This document shows positions 47,491 through 57,800 of a stretch of 64,000 nt of DNA, in pieces. Both the position numbers and the translations under genes were made by a program. The notes below the pieces were generated by a model. That model was not told the origin of the DNA, did no database searches, and worked only from the letters and a program-made list of their open reading frames with translations. Positions within the stretch are counted from its first letter, which is position 1. Each line of letters opens with the position of its first letter. The DNA is from Cordylochernes scorpioides (taxonomy: Eukaryota > Arthropoda > Arachnida > Pseudoscorpiones > Chernetidae), in contig CP092865.1 in NCBI GenBank assembly GCA_030710605.1, positions 141,443,282 through 141,507,281 of the forward strand, in the 5' to 3' direction.

Positions 47491-49355
47491 AAGGTTTGAG
47501 CCGGCCAACAGGGGTAGAGAAAAGAGAAAATATCTTTATTTTACGGGGCTGCTAACCAAAATGAATGATTTTAGAGCCCCGATGAACGCATAAAGCGGAA
47601 TATATACAAAGCACAGTTGGAGGGGCCTGGGGATGGGTGGCCAGGGGATCATCGCCAGGTGAGGCCAGGAGAGCCAGGATGTAGAGGAGGACCAGGGGGG
47701 GGGGCAGGGTGGTGATCCCTGTAGTTCAGGGGGTGGCAGAGACGGGTTCAATGGTGTTGAGCCCAGGGGTGACCGTGGAGAGCAGACATACCGCAATGAT
47801 TCATTTATATGACTTTTAAGCCCAAAAGGTGTAGCAGGCATACAAGCCGCAATGCACAATATCAAAGTACCAAGGTGCTGCACGCAACCAATGCTGTTCA
47901 AAAAGGTTAGATTCCCCAGGCCAGGGAAAATAAAATAAAGACAGCTGTTGTTTAAATAAGAATATTAGATAAAGCGAGAATGAAACAGCAACTGATGGGA
48001 AAAGATAGATTTTTTTTGTAAAAATGAATATATAAAGGTTTTAGATAAGATTACTGGTGAGGGTACCAGTGCTAAGACAACCAACCAGAAAAGTACACCA
48101 TAGATTGCATAGCGCGTTAAAATGGGTCGCTGCGTAAGTCGATTTCTCGAGCATCCCGCGCCGTCGAATCGCCAAACCATTTGCCCTCTGTTCTTGGGTT
48201 ACAGACACAGCGTCAGGGGCGATCACATACGCAGGGCAGGTCGCGAAACCGATCTTAAACAGCGGGGCATGCCAGAGTTACGTCTACGAGCGGCCGCCAA
48301 GGACCGGTGTTAACCATGAGGTGAGGAGTCCGAGTCACTCAGTTGGTCGGAATCCTCCGCGCGGACGCGTGGCTTAAGTCTATCAGAGGCCTTTAGGAAC
48401 TCCAGGCAGGCTCGCTAAGTGCTCCTGTTGAAAATAAAGTTTTTGAGTGACCGCGGAGTGTACCCTAATTCTTCTGCACAGGTGGAAAGAAGGGGGAATC
48501 TAAGGGCATCAAGGCTGCTGCACTCAAGCACGATGTGAGACAGAGTTTCTTCCCTGTCAGCGTTGCAGTAAGGGCAGGAAGGATCGTCAATGACGCCTAT
48601 CCTGTGGGCGAAACTGTCCGTCCACGTGTGTCCTGATAGCAGGCCAACCACAATGTGCTCGCTAGGGACGATATACGCATACCTTTTGTCTAAAAGACTC
48701 ATTGGAGTAAGGCCAAAGCGGGTGTGGATAGAAGGAGCTAGAGAGAGGAATCTGCTTTCCCAACTGCTTTCACGCGCCCGGCGTTAAATGCCGATTTTAC
48801 AAACGACAAAGGAGCGAGTTTGTAACAGCTTGGGTCGGCAGAGTCAGCACCCCGCTTTGCGAGTGTGTCCACAATGTCATTACCCACGTTCCCACTGTGG
48901 CCCTTGATCCATTGTATGTTGCATCTGTTCCCATTGCGATTCAATCGCGAAATCAGTAGCAGAGCTCTGTCGATAAGGCAATTACCAGTCTTAGAGTTCA
49001 GAACTGACTTCACGACTGAGAGGTTGTCCAGGAAGAATCCTAAGGTTAGATGATTTGGTAAAGTGGTTGGGTTTTCAAGTGCCTTAACCAATCCAAGGGC
49101 TTCCGCCTGAAAGACAGAACAATGAGGGGACAGAGCATGAGATTCACGTATTTCAGGTGCACAATCGAGACAAGAGAACCTGTACACACCGGCGCCAACT
49201 CCATCTCTGGTTTTGGAACCATCTGTATAGTATGCCACTAGGAAGAAAAGAGCAGGAATATTACTGGGAGCAGAGTAATGGGGGGGGGGGGGGTAAGGGA
49301 GAGGATGTGGAAAGGGAGGAGGCTCGAGTGGAATTTCAGCGTCAACCAATCCATA
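47491..49355 (-). mobile_element. 5'-truncated LINE (RNase H-bearing), copy B
   Basis: Minus-strand non-LTR retrotransposon fragment: RNase H domain, C-terminal zinc finger, then a long 3' region. It is cut at its 5' side near 49355, where a Gypsy integrase fragment begins. Endonuclease and RT are absent. An RNase H followed by a CCHC-like site fits the jockey/I/R1 group; the clade is not fixed here. The 3' boundary near 47491 is uncertain. Confidence 0.7.
48415..48702 (-). pseudogene. LINE ORF2 C-terminal zinc-finger segment
   Basis: Open 95-codon segment containing LLSGHTWTDSFAHRIG and CPYC-x8-LSH-x4-C. It lies one frame off the RNase H segment upstream, so a frameshift falls near 48740-48790. 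Nearly identical to 21386-21673. Confidence 0.75.
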
Positions 49356-49370
49356 CATTTTAAGGACCAT
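48738..49370 (-). pseudogene. LINE RNase H domain remnant
   Basis: Open for 210 codons. RNase H motifs are YYTDGSKT (first Asp), FQAEALGLVKAL (Glu), LDNLSVVKSV (Asp) and IQWIKGHSGNVGND (His/Asp region). A Pro-rich stretch before the domain is coded by a G-run region on the plus strand (49280-49293). The right few bases already belong to the junction with Gypsy-4. It ends in a frameshift before the zinc-finger segment. Confidence 0.8.
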
Positions 49371-50244
49371 TTTTACCTAAATGGGAGATGGTACCTAATT
49401 GTTTGTGATTACTATTCCAGGTACCCAGAAATATCACTTTTACAAAATCTAACTGCTCAAGAAGTGATAAGCCGTCTTAAATCTATATTTGCTAGGCACG
49501 GAACGCCTGAGACAGTTAGGAGCGATAATGGACCCCAATTCCAAAAGGTTCTTTGCTCCGAATTTTCAAGATTTTCAAAGGAATGGTCTTTCAAGCACAT
49601 CACCTCCAGCCCGAGATTCCCTCAAAGCAATGGATTTATTGAAGCAATCATTAAGAACATAAAGCAAAGTCTTAAGAAAGAAGAAGATTGCTACCTGACT
49701 CTTCAAGCATATAGGACGATGACCCTGGAAAATGGGTATAGTCCAGCTGAACTATTAATGGGACGACGCCTTAGGACCTCGGTTCCCGGTATAGAGTCAT
49801 CACTGATGCCAAGATACTTGGACTCCAAAGCCTTGCAAGAGAGAGAGAAAAGGAGGATAATCAAAACTATATGATAAACGACATGACGTACATAGCTTAC
49901 CTCAGCTTCAACAGGGAGACAGCGTTTGGATTAGAGATCAAAGGGTAAAAGAGAAAGTTCTACACAAATCCCAAGAACCTCGCTCCTATTGGGTGCAAAC
50001 TCCTCAAGGAAAAGTTAGGCGAAACAGGCTTCACCTCACACCTCTGCCAACTACGGAAAGCACCATGGATGCTCTTGAAGATAGTCGGCGCCAGGAGCCG
50101 AGGAATGAGGAGGCCCCTCCTTCGACATCAACCGGGCAAACAAGGAAATGCAAGGACGACCAGGACCAGGAGCCCGAGGAGGATTGCACGACATCAAAAA
50201 CCTCACCTACAAGAGAAGGAAGGACGCGGAGTGAAAACCAAGAC
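49356..50244 (+). pseudogene. Gypsy-4 integrase fragment
   Basis: Integrase core of a Ty3/Gypsy element cut on the left by the LINE. The three acidic residues are visible in VCDYYSR, RSDNGPQF and NGFIEAIIK. A frameshift near 49872 precedes the C-terminal part (SVWIRDQRV, RSYWVQTPQGKVRRNRLHL). It is interrupted at 50244 by Gypsy-3, whose 5-bp duplication AAGAC (50240-50244) recurs at 63711-63715, where the rest of this element continues. Confidence 0.85.
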
Positions 50245-50408
50245 TGTTAGGTTATTCAGTGATTGAATATATCATCATCACAAGTTAATGTTTTGGTTCA
50301 TGTAGGATATGTAAAATAACATATCTCAACAAAGCTACTAAATAAAGTTACGTCTTCATGATAAGTTAGTGATTCGTTGTTTTGTACAAGACACTAACAA
50401 ATCAAACA
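50245..50408 (+). repeat. 5' LTR of Gypsy-3
   Basis: 164 bp, TGTTAGGTTATTC to AAATCAAACA, with AATAAA at 50341-50346. Its end is fixed by the 3' copy, which stops at the same base before AAGAC. Confidence 0.92.
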
Positions 50409-50424
50409 TGGTGTCAGAAAAGTG
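50409..50424 (+). other. Primer-binding site of Gypsy-3
   Basis: TGGTGTCAGAAAAGTG follows the LTR with no gap. Confidence 0.65.
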
Positions 50425-50531
50425 ATTTGAAAACAAACGAAAAAAAAAATATCGCGGTAAGTTCAATTTTACGTTATATAAGACTAATAAAATAATAAAT
50501 AAGCCTTATCGTATATTAAATAGACAAAGAT

Positions 50532-53500
50532 ATGTATTTACAAATACCGCCACCTGAACCAGTTAATTTCAGAGGAAATATAGAAGAAAACTGGAGATAT
50601 TTCAAATCGCATTGGCGTAACTTTTCAATAGCAACAGGGTTGGACAATAAAGAAGACAAATTAAAAGTTGCAACCTTATTGTCTATTATAGGCAAAGAAG
50701 CTTATAATATATTTGAACATCTCGATCTTTCAGATGAACAAAGAAATAACTCAGATGAGATAATATATGCATTGACTCAGCATTTTACACCAAAAATTAA
50801 CATAATTTATGAAAGATCAATTTTCAACCAAACAAATCAAGAAACAAATGAAAGTATTGAACAATATATTTGTAGATTAAGAAAATTGTCTTCCACATGC
50901 AATTATGGTGCAATGACTGAAGAAATGATCAGGGATAGGTTAGTTTTGGGAATAATTGACAAGCAAACCAAAAGACAACTGATCAGTGATCCTCAACTAA
51001 CATTGCAAAAAGCCATTGATGTGTGTAAGGCTAATGAAAGCGCTAACAAACAAATTGAAAACTTAACTAAAAACACTCAAGAGGAGGTGAACAAATTGAA
51101 TATAAGAAAGAAAACAGTCAATCAAAATAAAAAATCAAGTCATGAACCAAATAAAATGAAAAAGAACATTCCTTGTAGATATTGTGCAACATTCCATGAG
51201 CACAACAGACAAAAATGCCCTGCATGGAATCAAACCTGCAGAAAGTGTAACAAAAATAATCATTGGGCAAAAGTTTGCAAATCCAGAATGAGAACAGTTC
51301 AAAGCCTTGAATCTCAAAACTCCAATGATGAACAAGAAGATTGTTATTCTTTAGAATACGTCTCAGAAATTTCTGCTAGAAAATTGATGACTAAATTAGA
51401 ATTAGAATTGAATGGATACAAGGAAAGCATAATTTGCCAAATAGATACAGGAGCAACTGTCAATGTTTTAAATTTTGCAGATTTATGCAAAATCATGCAA
51501 GATGGCAATCCTTCTCTTAAACCAAGCTACATCAAACTAAGATGCTATGGAGGAGAAATATTAAAGCCAAGAGGACAAATCAAAATCAACTGTTCCCACC
51601 AAAGCAAGCAACATCCTATAGTGTTCCAAGTGATAGATCATTGGGAAAAACCTATTCTAAGTGCTGAAACTTGCCAGAAATTGAATTTAATAGAAATTAA
51701 AGCTGACTTATGCAAAATTGAATCCACATGGACAAAACAAAATAACCTTCTAGATAAATATAAAGACATATTTGAAGGCATTGGATGCTTACAAGGGGAA
51801 TACAAACTAGAAACAGATCCTACAATCAAACCCATCAAGCAAGCACCTAGAAGAGTACCTATTACCTTAAGAAAAGAATTAAAAGAAAAATTGATTGACA
51901 TGGAAAAGAAAAATATCATTGCCAAAGTTGATTATCCAACAGACTGGATTAGCAATCTAGTACTAGTAAAGTCAACTAAGAAGTTAAGAATATGCATTGA
52001 TCCTCGAGAATTAAATGTCGCCTTGAAAAGAGCTGAATACCCAATACCGACAATTGAGGAAATAATACCAAATCTTCAAAATGCCAAAATATTCACAGTA
52101 GTGGACACTAAAGATGGTTTTTGGAATGTGAAGCTCTCTGATGAATCATCGAACCTTACAACATTCTGGACTCCCTTTGGAAGATACAAATTTCTTCGAA
52201 TGCCATTTGGATTAAAGACTGCTTCTGAAGAATACCAAAGAAGACTCTATGAAATCTTCCAAGGTCTTGAAGGAATTGAAATAATAGCTGATGACATTCT
52301 GATTTTGGGAAAAGGTGACTCATATGAAGAAGCACTGAAGGATCATGATAGAAATCTTGAAAATCTTTTCAAGACAGCCAGACAAGCTAATTTGAAATTC
52401 AACATCAATAAAGTCAAGCTCAGACTAAAAGAAGTAAAATATCTAGGACATATAATAACTCCACATGGATTAAAGCCAGATCCAGAAAAAGTTAAAGCCT
52501 TAAAAGAAATGCCTCATCCAGAAAGTATAACAGAACTCAAAAGTTTCCTTGGTTTTGCAACATACCTATGTAAATTCATGCCAAATATTTCAATGATTAG
52601 TGAACCTTTGAGAAAATTGACAATGAAAAATTCAACATGGTCATGGAGCAAGAATCATCAAGCTGCATTTGAACAAATCAAAGATCTAGCCTCAAAAGCG
52701 CCAATTTTAAGATATTTTGATGCGGACAAATCTATAGCTATACAATGCGATGCAAGTAAACATGGACTTGGAGCTACCCTACTACAAGAAAGCCAGCCAA
52801 TAATTTTTGCATCTAGAAGTCTAAGCAAGACTGAGCAAAACTATGCTCAGATAGAAAAAGAATGTCTTGCAATTGTTTTTGCATGCGAAAGATTTCATCA
52901 GTACATTTTGGGCAAATGTCAAGTGATTGTGCAAACTGATCACAAGCCTCTTTTGTCAATATTTAAGAAATCTATCCTTAAAGCGCCACAAAGACTCCAA
53001 AGAATGCTTTTAAGACTGCAAAGATATAACTTAGAACTAGAACATGTCCAAGGATCACAAATGCACTTGGCGGACATCTTTTCAAGAGCTTGCATCAAAG
53101 ATGTAAGGAATGAAAATCTGAAATATGATGTGTATCCCATTGACATCATTTACAAAGAAATTGCCACAGTCAATGTTATGGAAACATTAAGTGTATGCAG
53201 TGACACTGTCCTGAGAATTAGAGAAGAAACATCATCTGATCCTATTCTGTGTGAAGTGAAGAAACTTATTCTAAATGGATGGCCACCAAATAAAAATCAA
53301 ACTTCAATGCTAACCAGAGAATATTGGAATTTTAGAGAAGAATTAACAGTTCAAGATGGAATCATACTAAAGAATGATAGAATTGTAATTCCAAATAAAT
53401 TAAGAAAAGAGATGATAATGAAAACCCATCAAGGACATATTGGAATTAATTCAAGTATGCGAAGAGCAAGAGACAATATCTTTTGGCCAGGAATGAATGC

Positions 53501-54584
53501 ACAGATAGGGCAAGAAATTGAAAATTGTTCTATTTGTCTATCAAATTCACAGAATCAAGTGAGAGAACCAATGAAATCTCACAAAATTCCAAATTATCCC
53601 TGGGAAAGAATATCTCTTGATATATTCGAAATCTTCAAACAGAATTACTTAATAATAGTGGATCATTACTCAGATTTTTTTGAAGTTGAATGCCTAGAAA
53701 ATACAACATCTGAATACATAATTGAATGCTGCAAAAGACAATTCAGCAGATATGGAATTCCTCAGGTTATAGTCTCAGACAATGGAAGGCAATTTACATC
53801 GACTGAATTCCAAAAATTCAGCAAAGAATGGCAATTTCAACATTCTACATCATCACCACTTCACAGTCAGGGAAATGGAAAAGCTGAAGCGGCAGTTAAA
53901 ATAGCCAAAAACATACTGAAGAAATCTAAACAAGAAAATAGTGATTTTTGGCAAAATTTGTTAAATTGGATAAATACACCCACTATAGACATAGATTCAA
54001 GCCCAGTACAAAGAATCATGTCTAGAAGAACTAGAGCTATACTGCCAATTCACCCAAATTTACTTAAACCATCAATTCCAGAAAATATTCCAGATAAAAT
54101 ATCCATCAAAAGACAACAGGCAAAATACTACTATGATAGAAAATCTAAAAATTTACCAGACTTAGACATAGGACAAGAAGTGTATGTCAGAACACCCAAT
54201 ACCACCCCATCATGGTCCAAAGCTAACATCACAAATGAACACAACACAAGATCCTATGATGTGAATATTCATGGTAGAACCTACAGAAGAAATAGAACCT
54301 GGATTAAACCACAACAGGCTTCAGCAAATCAAAAATCTACAAACAATCAAGAAGAAGGAAGAAAAGAATGCATTGATCAAGAACAAACTGTATCAAATTG
54401 CTTACCATCTACTTCATCAGCAGGAGGAGACAACATTGTGAAAAGCACCCGAATTGAAACTACCGAATGCAGAATCCAATCAAAGAGTGACAGCCCCACG
54501 GTAAGTGAACCTGAGAATGCTGCATCAGGGACTAGAACCAGATCAGGTCGACTGGTGAAAAAACCAAGTAGATTTAAAGACTAG
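50532..54584 (+). CDS. Gypsy-3 Gag-Pol polyprotein, intact
   Basis: One open frame of 1350 codons from ATG to TAG, with Gag and Pol fused in frame. In order: Gag; zinc-binding CxxC pair and CRKCNKNNHWAKVC (about 215-250); protease DTGA (about 304); RT with MPFGLKTA (about 556) and IADD in place of the usual YxDD (about 584); RNase H with CDASKHG (about 738) and TDHKPL (about 802); integrase HHCC, THQGHIG to CSIC (about 964-1000); DDE residues in VDHYS (about 1041), SDNGRQF (about 1083) and GKAEAA (about 1116); tail TRSGRLVKKPSRFKD. All catalytic residues are present. Transcription would start in the 5' LTR; the leader is 50409-50531. The product would form virus-like particles and copy and insert the element. 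No env gene. Confidence 0.93.
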   Translation: MYLQIPPPEPVNFRGNIEENWRYFKSHWRNFSIATGLDNKEDKLKVATLLSIIGKEAYNIFEHLDLSDEQRNNSDEIIYALTQHFTPKINIIYERSIFNQTNQETNESIEQYICRLRKLSSTCNYGAMTEEMIRDRLVLGIIDKQTKRQLISDPQLTLQKAIDVCKANESANKQIENLTKNTQEEVNKLNIRKKTVNQNKKSSHEPNKMKKNIPCRYCATFHEHNRQKCPAWNQTCRKCNKNNHWAKVCKSRMRTVQSLESQNSNDEQEDCYSLEYVSEISARKLMTKLELELNGYKESIICQIDTGATVNVLNFADLCKIMQDGNPSLKPSYIKLRCYGGEILKPRGQIKINCSHQSKQHPIVFQVIDHWEKPILSAETCQKLNLIEIKADLCKIESTWTKQNNLLDKYKDIFEGIGCLQGEYKLETDPTIKPIKQAPRRVPITLRKELKEKLIDMEKKNIIAKVDYPTDWISNLVLVKSTKKLRICIDPRELNVALKRAEYPIPTIEEIIPNLQNAKIFTVVDTKDGFWNVKLSDESSNLTTFWTPFGRYKFLRMPFGLKTASEEYQRRLYEIFQGLEGIEIIADDILILGKGDSYEEALKDHDRNLENLFKTARQANLKFNINKVKLRLKEVKYLGHIITPHGLKPDPEKVKALKEMPHPESITELKSFLGFATYLCKFMPNISMISEPLRKLTMKNSTWSWSKNHQAAFEQIKDLASKAPILRYFDADKSIAIQCDASKHGLGATLLQESQPIIFASRSLSKTEQNYAQIEKECLAIVFACERFHQYILGKCQVIVQTDHKPLLSIFKKSILKAPQRLQRMLLRLQRYNLELEHVQGSQMHLADIFSRACIKDVRNENLKYDVYPIDIIYKEIATVNVMETLSVCSDTVLRIREETSSDPILCEVKKLILNGWPPNKNQTSMLTREYWNFREELTVQDGIILKNDRIVIPNKLRKEMIMKTHQGHIGINSSMRRARDNIFWPGMNAQIGQEIENCSICLSNSQNQVREPMKSHKIPNYPWERISLDIFEIFKQNYLIIVDHYSDFFEVECLENTTSEYIIECCKRQFSRYGIPQVIVSDNGRQFTSTEFQKFSKEWQFQHSTSSPLHSQGNGKAEAAVKIAKNILKKSKQENSDFWQNLLNWINTPTIDIDSSPVQRIMSRRTRAILPIHPNLLKPSIPENIPDKISIKRQQAKYYYDRKSKNLPDLDIGQEVYVRTPNTTPSWSKANITNEHNTRSYDVNIHGRTYRRNRTWIKPQQASANQKSTNNQEEGRKECIDQEQTVSNCLPSTSSAGGDNIVKSTRIETTECRIQSKSDSPTVSEPENAASGTRTRSGRLVKKPSRFKD

Positions 54585-54585
54585 T

Positions 54586-54599
54586 AAAAAAAGGGAAGA
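54586..54599 (+). other. Polypurine tract of Gypsy-3
   Basis: AAAAAAAGGGAAGA directly before the 3' LTR, the plus-strand primer site of LTR retrotransposons. Confidence 0.7.
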
Positions 54600-54630
54600 T
54601 GTTAGGTTATTCAGTGATTGAATATATCAT
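54600..54630 (+). repeat. 3' LTR of Gypsy-3, left part
   Basis: First 31 bp of the LTR, ending in ATCAT (54626-54630), the left target duplication of the nested dimer. Confidence 0.92.
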
Positions 54631-54829
54631 TGCAACATCTTCGTACACATTTATTTTTAGCAAATCTTTATTGTCTTAGTAAAGTCTGATACAGCCTTTA
54701 TTGTTTATTTTCGAAACGCCAAAAAGTGACAAAAACAAATCAAAAAGGGTTGATGATAACCTGCGTCTTGCAGATTAACATTTTCATAGAAACATATATA
54801 TATACATATTTATTGCTAGCTATATATCA
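54631..54829 (-). repeat. Left LTR of dimer (3' LTR of 5B)
   Basis: 199 bp, TGCAACATC to TATATATCA. Variants CAGCC, CGAAACG and GGGTTGATG distinguish it from the other two. Confidence 0.93.
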
Positions 54830-54842
54830 CCATCTTCTCTCT

Positions 54843-57800
54843 TCAAACACGAAATCTCACAGGCGGTCTCCTCGCTCGAGGTGGGTTCCGCCTTAGGACA
54901 GGACCCTCCTCTTTCAAGGCCTCGGGGTCCAGCGAGCGAAGAGGCTCCAATGACTTTCCATCGTCTGTATCACTCTGAACCTCTGAATCTTGATCCGACC
55001 GCTGGCTAGTTAGTCCTGGCGACAGCGACTCCATATAACCTCTGTCTCGTACAACCTCCGAGATTATGGCACTGGGACCTGCTCCTCTTGAGTGCTCGGG
55101 TTGACGCTCTCCATCTCCACTCTCATCTTCCTCACCATTCCTCCACCTTTTTCTAATTTGATCCCTGTGATAGGCCTTTACCTGTCCGTGGATCAAAATG
55201 GTGTAGACTCTAGTTCCCTTCTTGCCCACAATTTTTCCTGGGATCCATTTATCACCACCTCTAAAGTTTTTACACCACACTAAATCATCTATCTGGAATT
55301 CTTCCAAATGGGTTCGCCGATCATACTTCATTTGCCTGGCTTGCTGGTCCCTAACTCTAGATGCCAAGCTGGGATGTATCAACGATACTCTGGTTCGAAG
55401 CGCACGCCCAATAAAGAGCTCTGATGGAGTCTTTCCCGTTGTCACATGCGGGGTGCTTCGATATGCCAGAAGAACTTTTGATAAGGTGTCTTGAATGGTA
55501 TCCCCAATTTTCCTTTTATTTTTATCCAGGGCAGTCTTAATTGTTCTAACCGCTCTTTCAGCCAAGCCATTACTTTGCGGGTGGTACGCCGGGATCAATG
55601 TTTGCTTAATTCCATTTCCTTCCAGAAAACCTTTCATTTCACTACCAGTAAACTGAGGTCCATTATCAGATACAAGTTCCTCCGGTAGACCATAGGAAGA
55701 AAAAAGTCGCCGTAGTTGCTCAATGGTTTTGCGTGTGGTGGTCTCTCTCATTGGGATGGCTTCGATCCACTTTGAATGACTATCTACTACTATTAATAAA
55801 TTAATGTTTTCCTTATTTGCAAAATCAATGTGAATTCTTTGCCAAGGTCTGGTTGACCATTTCCAGGGTTGCCATTTTCCTTTATTTGGCCCATCCTGGG
55901 ATTGCTGACAGCTTCTGCACTTATTTACCAAAAACTCGATTTGGGTATCTAGATTTGGCCACCAAAAATGTGATCTTGCTACAGCCTTCATTTTGTTCAT
56001 ACCGGAATGAGTCTCATGAAGACAGTTCAACATTTTTATTCTGAGAGATGGTGGAATGACAACTCTCATTCCCCAAACCAAACACTCCCCATCTACAGTT
56101 AGCTCAAGTTTCCTTTGAAAATAAGGTCTGAGGTGATCAGCCACCTTTTCAGGCCAGCCTTGCTGAGTATAAAATTTGGCCAATGAGAGCACTTCGTCTT
56201 TTTCAGTTTCCGTGGCAATTTCCTCTGCTGTGATCGGCAATTCTTCCACATAGGATAAAGCATAGACATTATTTAATCTTGGAATTTCTTCACAGCCCAC
56301 AGGAAAACGTGACAGAAGATCTGCATTCCCATGGTCTTGAGTTCTTCGAAATTTAATATCGTAAGTATAAGCTGACAAAATAAGCGCCCAACGCTGCAAT
56401 CTTGAAGTAGATAAGGTGGGGATTCCTGATCTTGAGCCCAAAATGGTCACCAATGGCTTATGGTCTGTAATAAGAATAAATTTTCTTCCATAAATAAATT
56501 GATGAAACTTGGTAACTCCATAAATAATGGCTAGAGCCTCCTTCTCAATCTGAGAATAATTTTGTTCTGCTACCGATAAAGTCCGTGAGGCAAACATAAT
56601 CGGTCTCTCCTGGCCTTCTATAATATGTGACAACACAACGCCCACTCCAATCTGCGATGCATCAGTGGCCAAACACAATGGCAAAGTCGCATCATACGGG
56701 ACTAGCACCCTCTCAGAGGTAATGCTATTCTTGCACTTGTCAATGGCCTCTCCACATTCCTCTGTCCAAACCCAAGGACGTTTTTTGTGAAGAAGCTCAT
56801 GAAGAGGCTTCAAAAGCTCTGGCAAATTGGGTATGAACTTCCCATAAAAGTTTACCAAACCAAGAAATGACCTTAATTCAGAGATATTCGTAGGCGTTTT
56901 GGCCTTCTGTATTGCTTGTACCTTATGATCTAAAGGTCTGATGCCCTCTTCCGTGACAAGATGTCCTAAATATTCAATTTCTTTTTGCAAAAATAGGCAT
57001 TTTTCTTTCTTTAGTTTGATATTATACTTCGCCAAGCGAGCAAATATAGTCTTCAACAACGCCAGATGTTCTTCAATTGATGCTGTGGCTATAAGGACAT
57101 CATCAATATAACAAATTACGCCTCCTATACCCGACAAAACCCTATCCATTACAGATTGAAAATAACTGGGCGCATTTGCCAATCCAAATGGCATTCTCTT
57201 AAACCTGAAAAGCCCTTTATGAGTATTTATCGTTAGTAACGGTCGGGTGCCTGGGTCCACCTCTAATTGCAGATAAGCGTTCCTCAAGTCCAATTTAGAA
57301 AAGTATTTTCCCTTGGCCAATGTGGAGAATAAATCTTGCTGTGTGGGAAGGGGATAGGCCGCAGTGTCCAAATATTTATTTAGAGTTACCTTGAAGTCGC
57401 AGCAAATTCTGATCTCTTTATTTTTCTTCGGCACTACAACCACTGGAGTGGCCCATTTACTGCTCGCCACCTCACATAGATAACCCTTAGCCACCATTTT
57501 GTCTAATGCTTCAGTAACTGCTGGCCTAATGGCGAAAGGCACCGGACGAGCCTTATGGAAAATTGGATTCACATCACACATGTTTACTGAAAATGTGAAA
57601 CCTTTTATTGGTTCAGTTGTCTCCACAAATAGGGCTTGATTTTCCTTCAAAATTTCCTCAATGGTAATTTCCACAGGCATATGTTTTACCGCGAAACAGC
57701 CCAATTTCAATCTATTTATCCATTCTCTTCCCATCAAAGCCCTCTTTTCTCCTTTCACCACCAACGCTCTAAGTTTGTAAGTAATATCTTGACACTCCAC

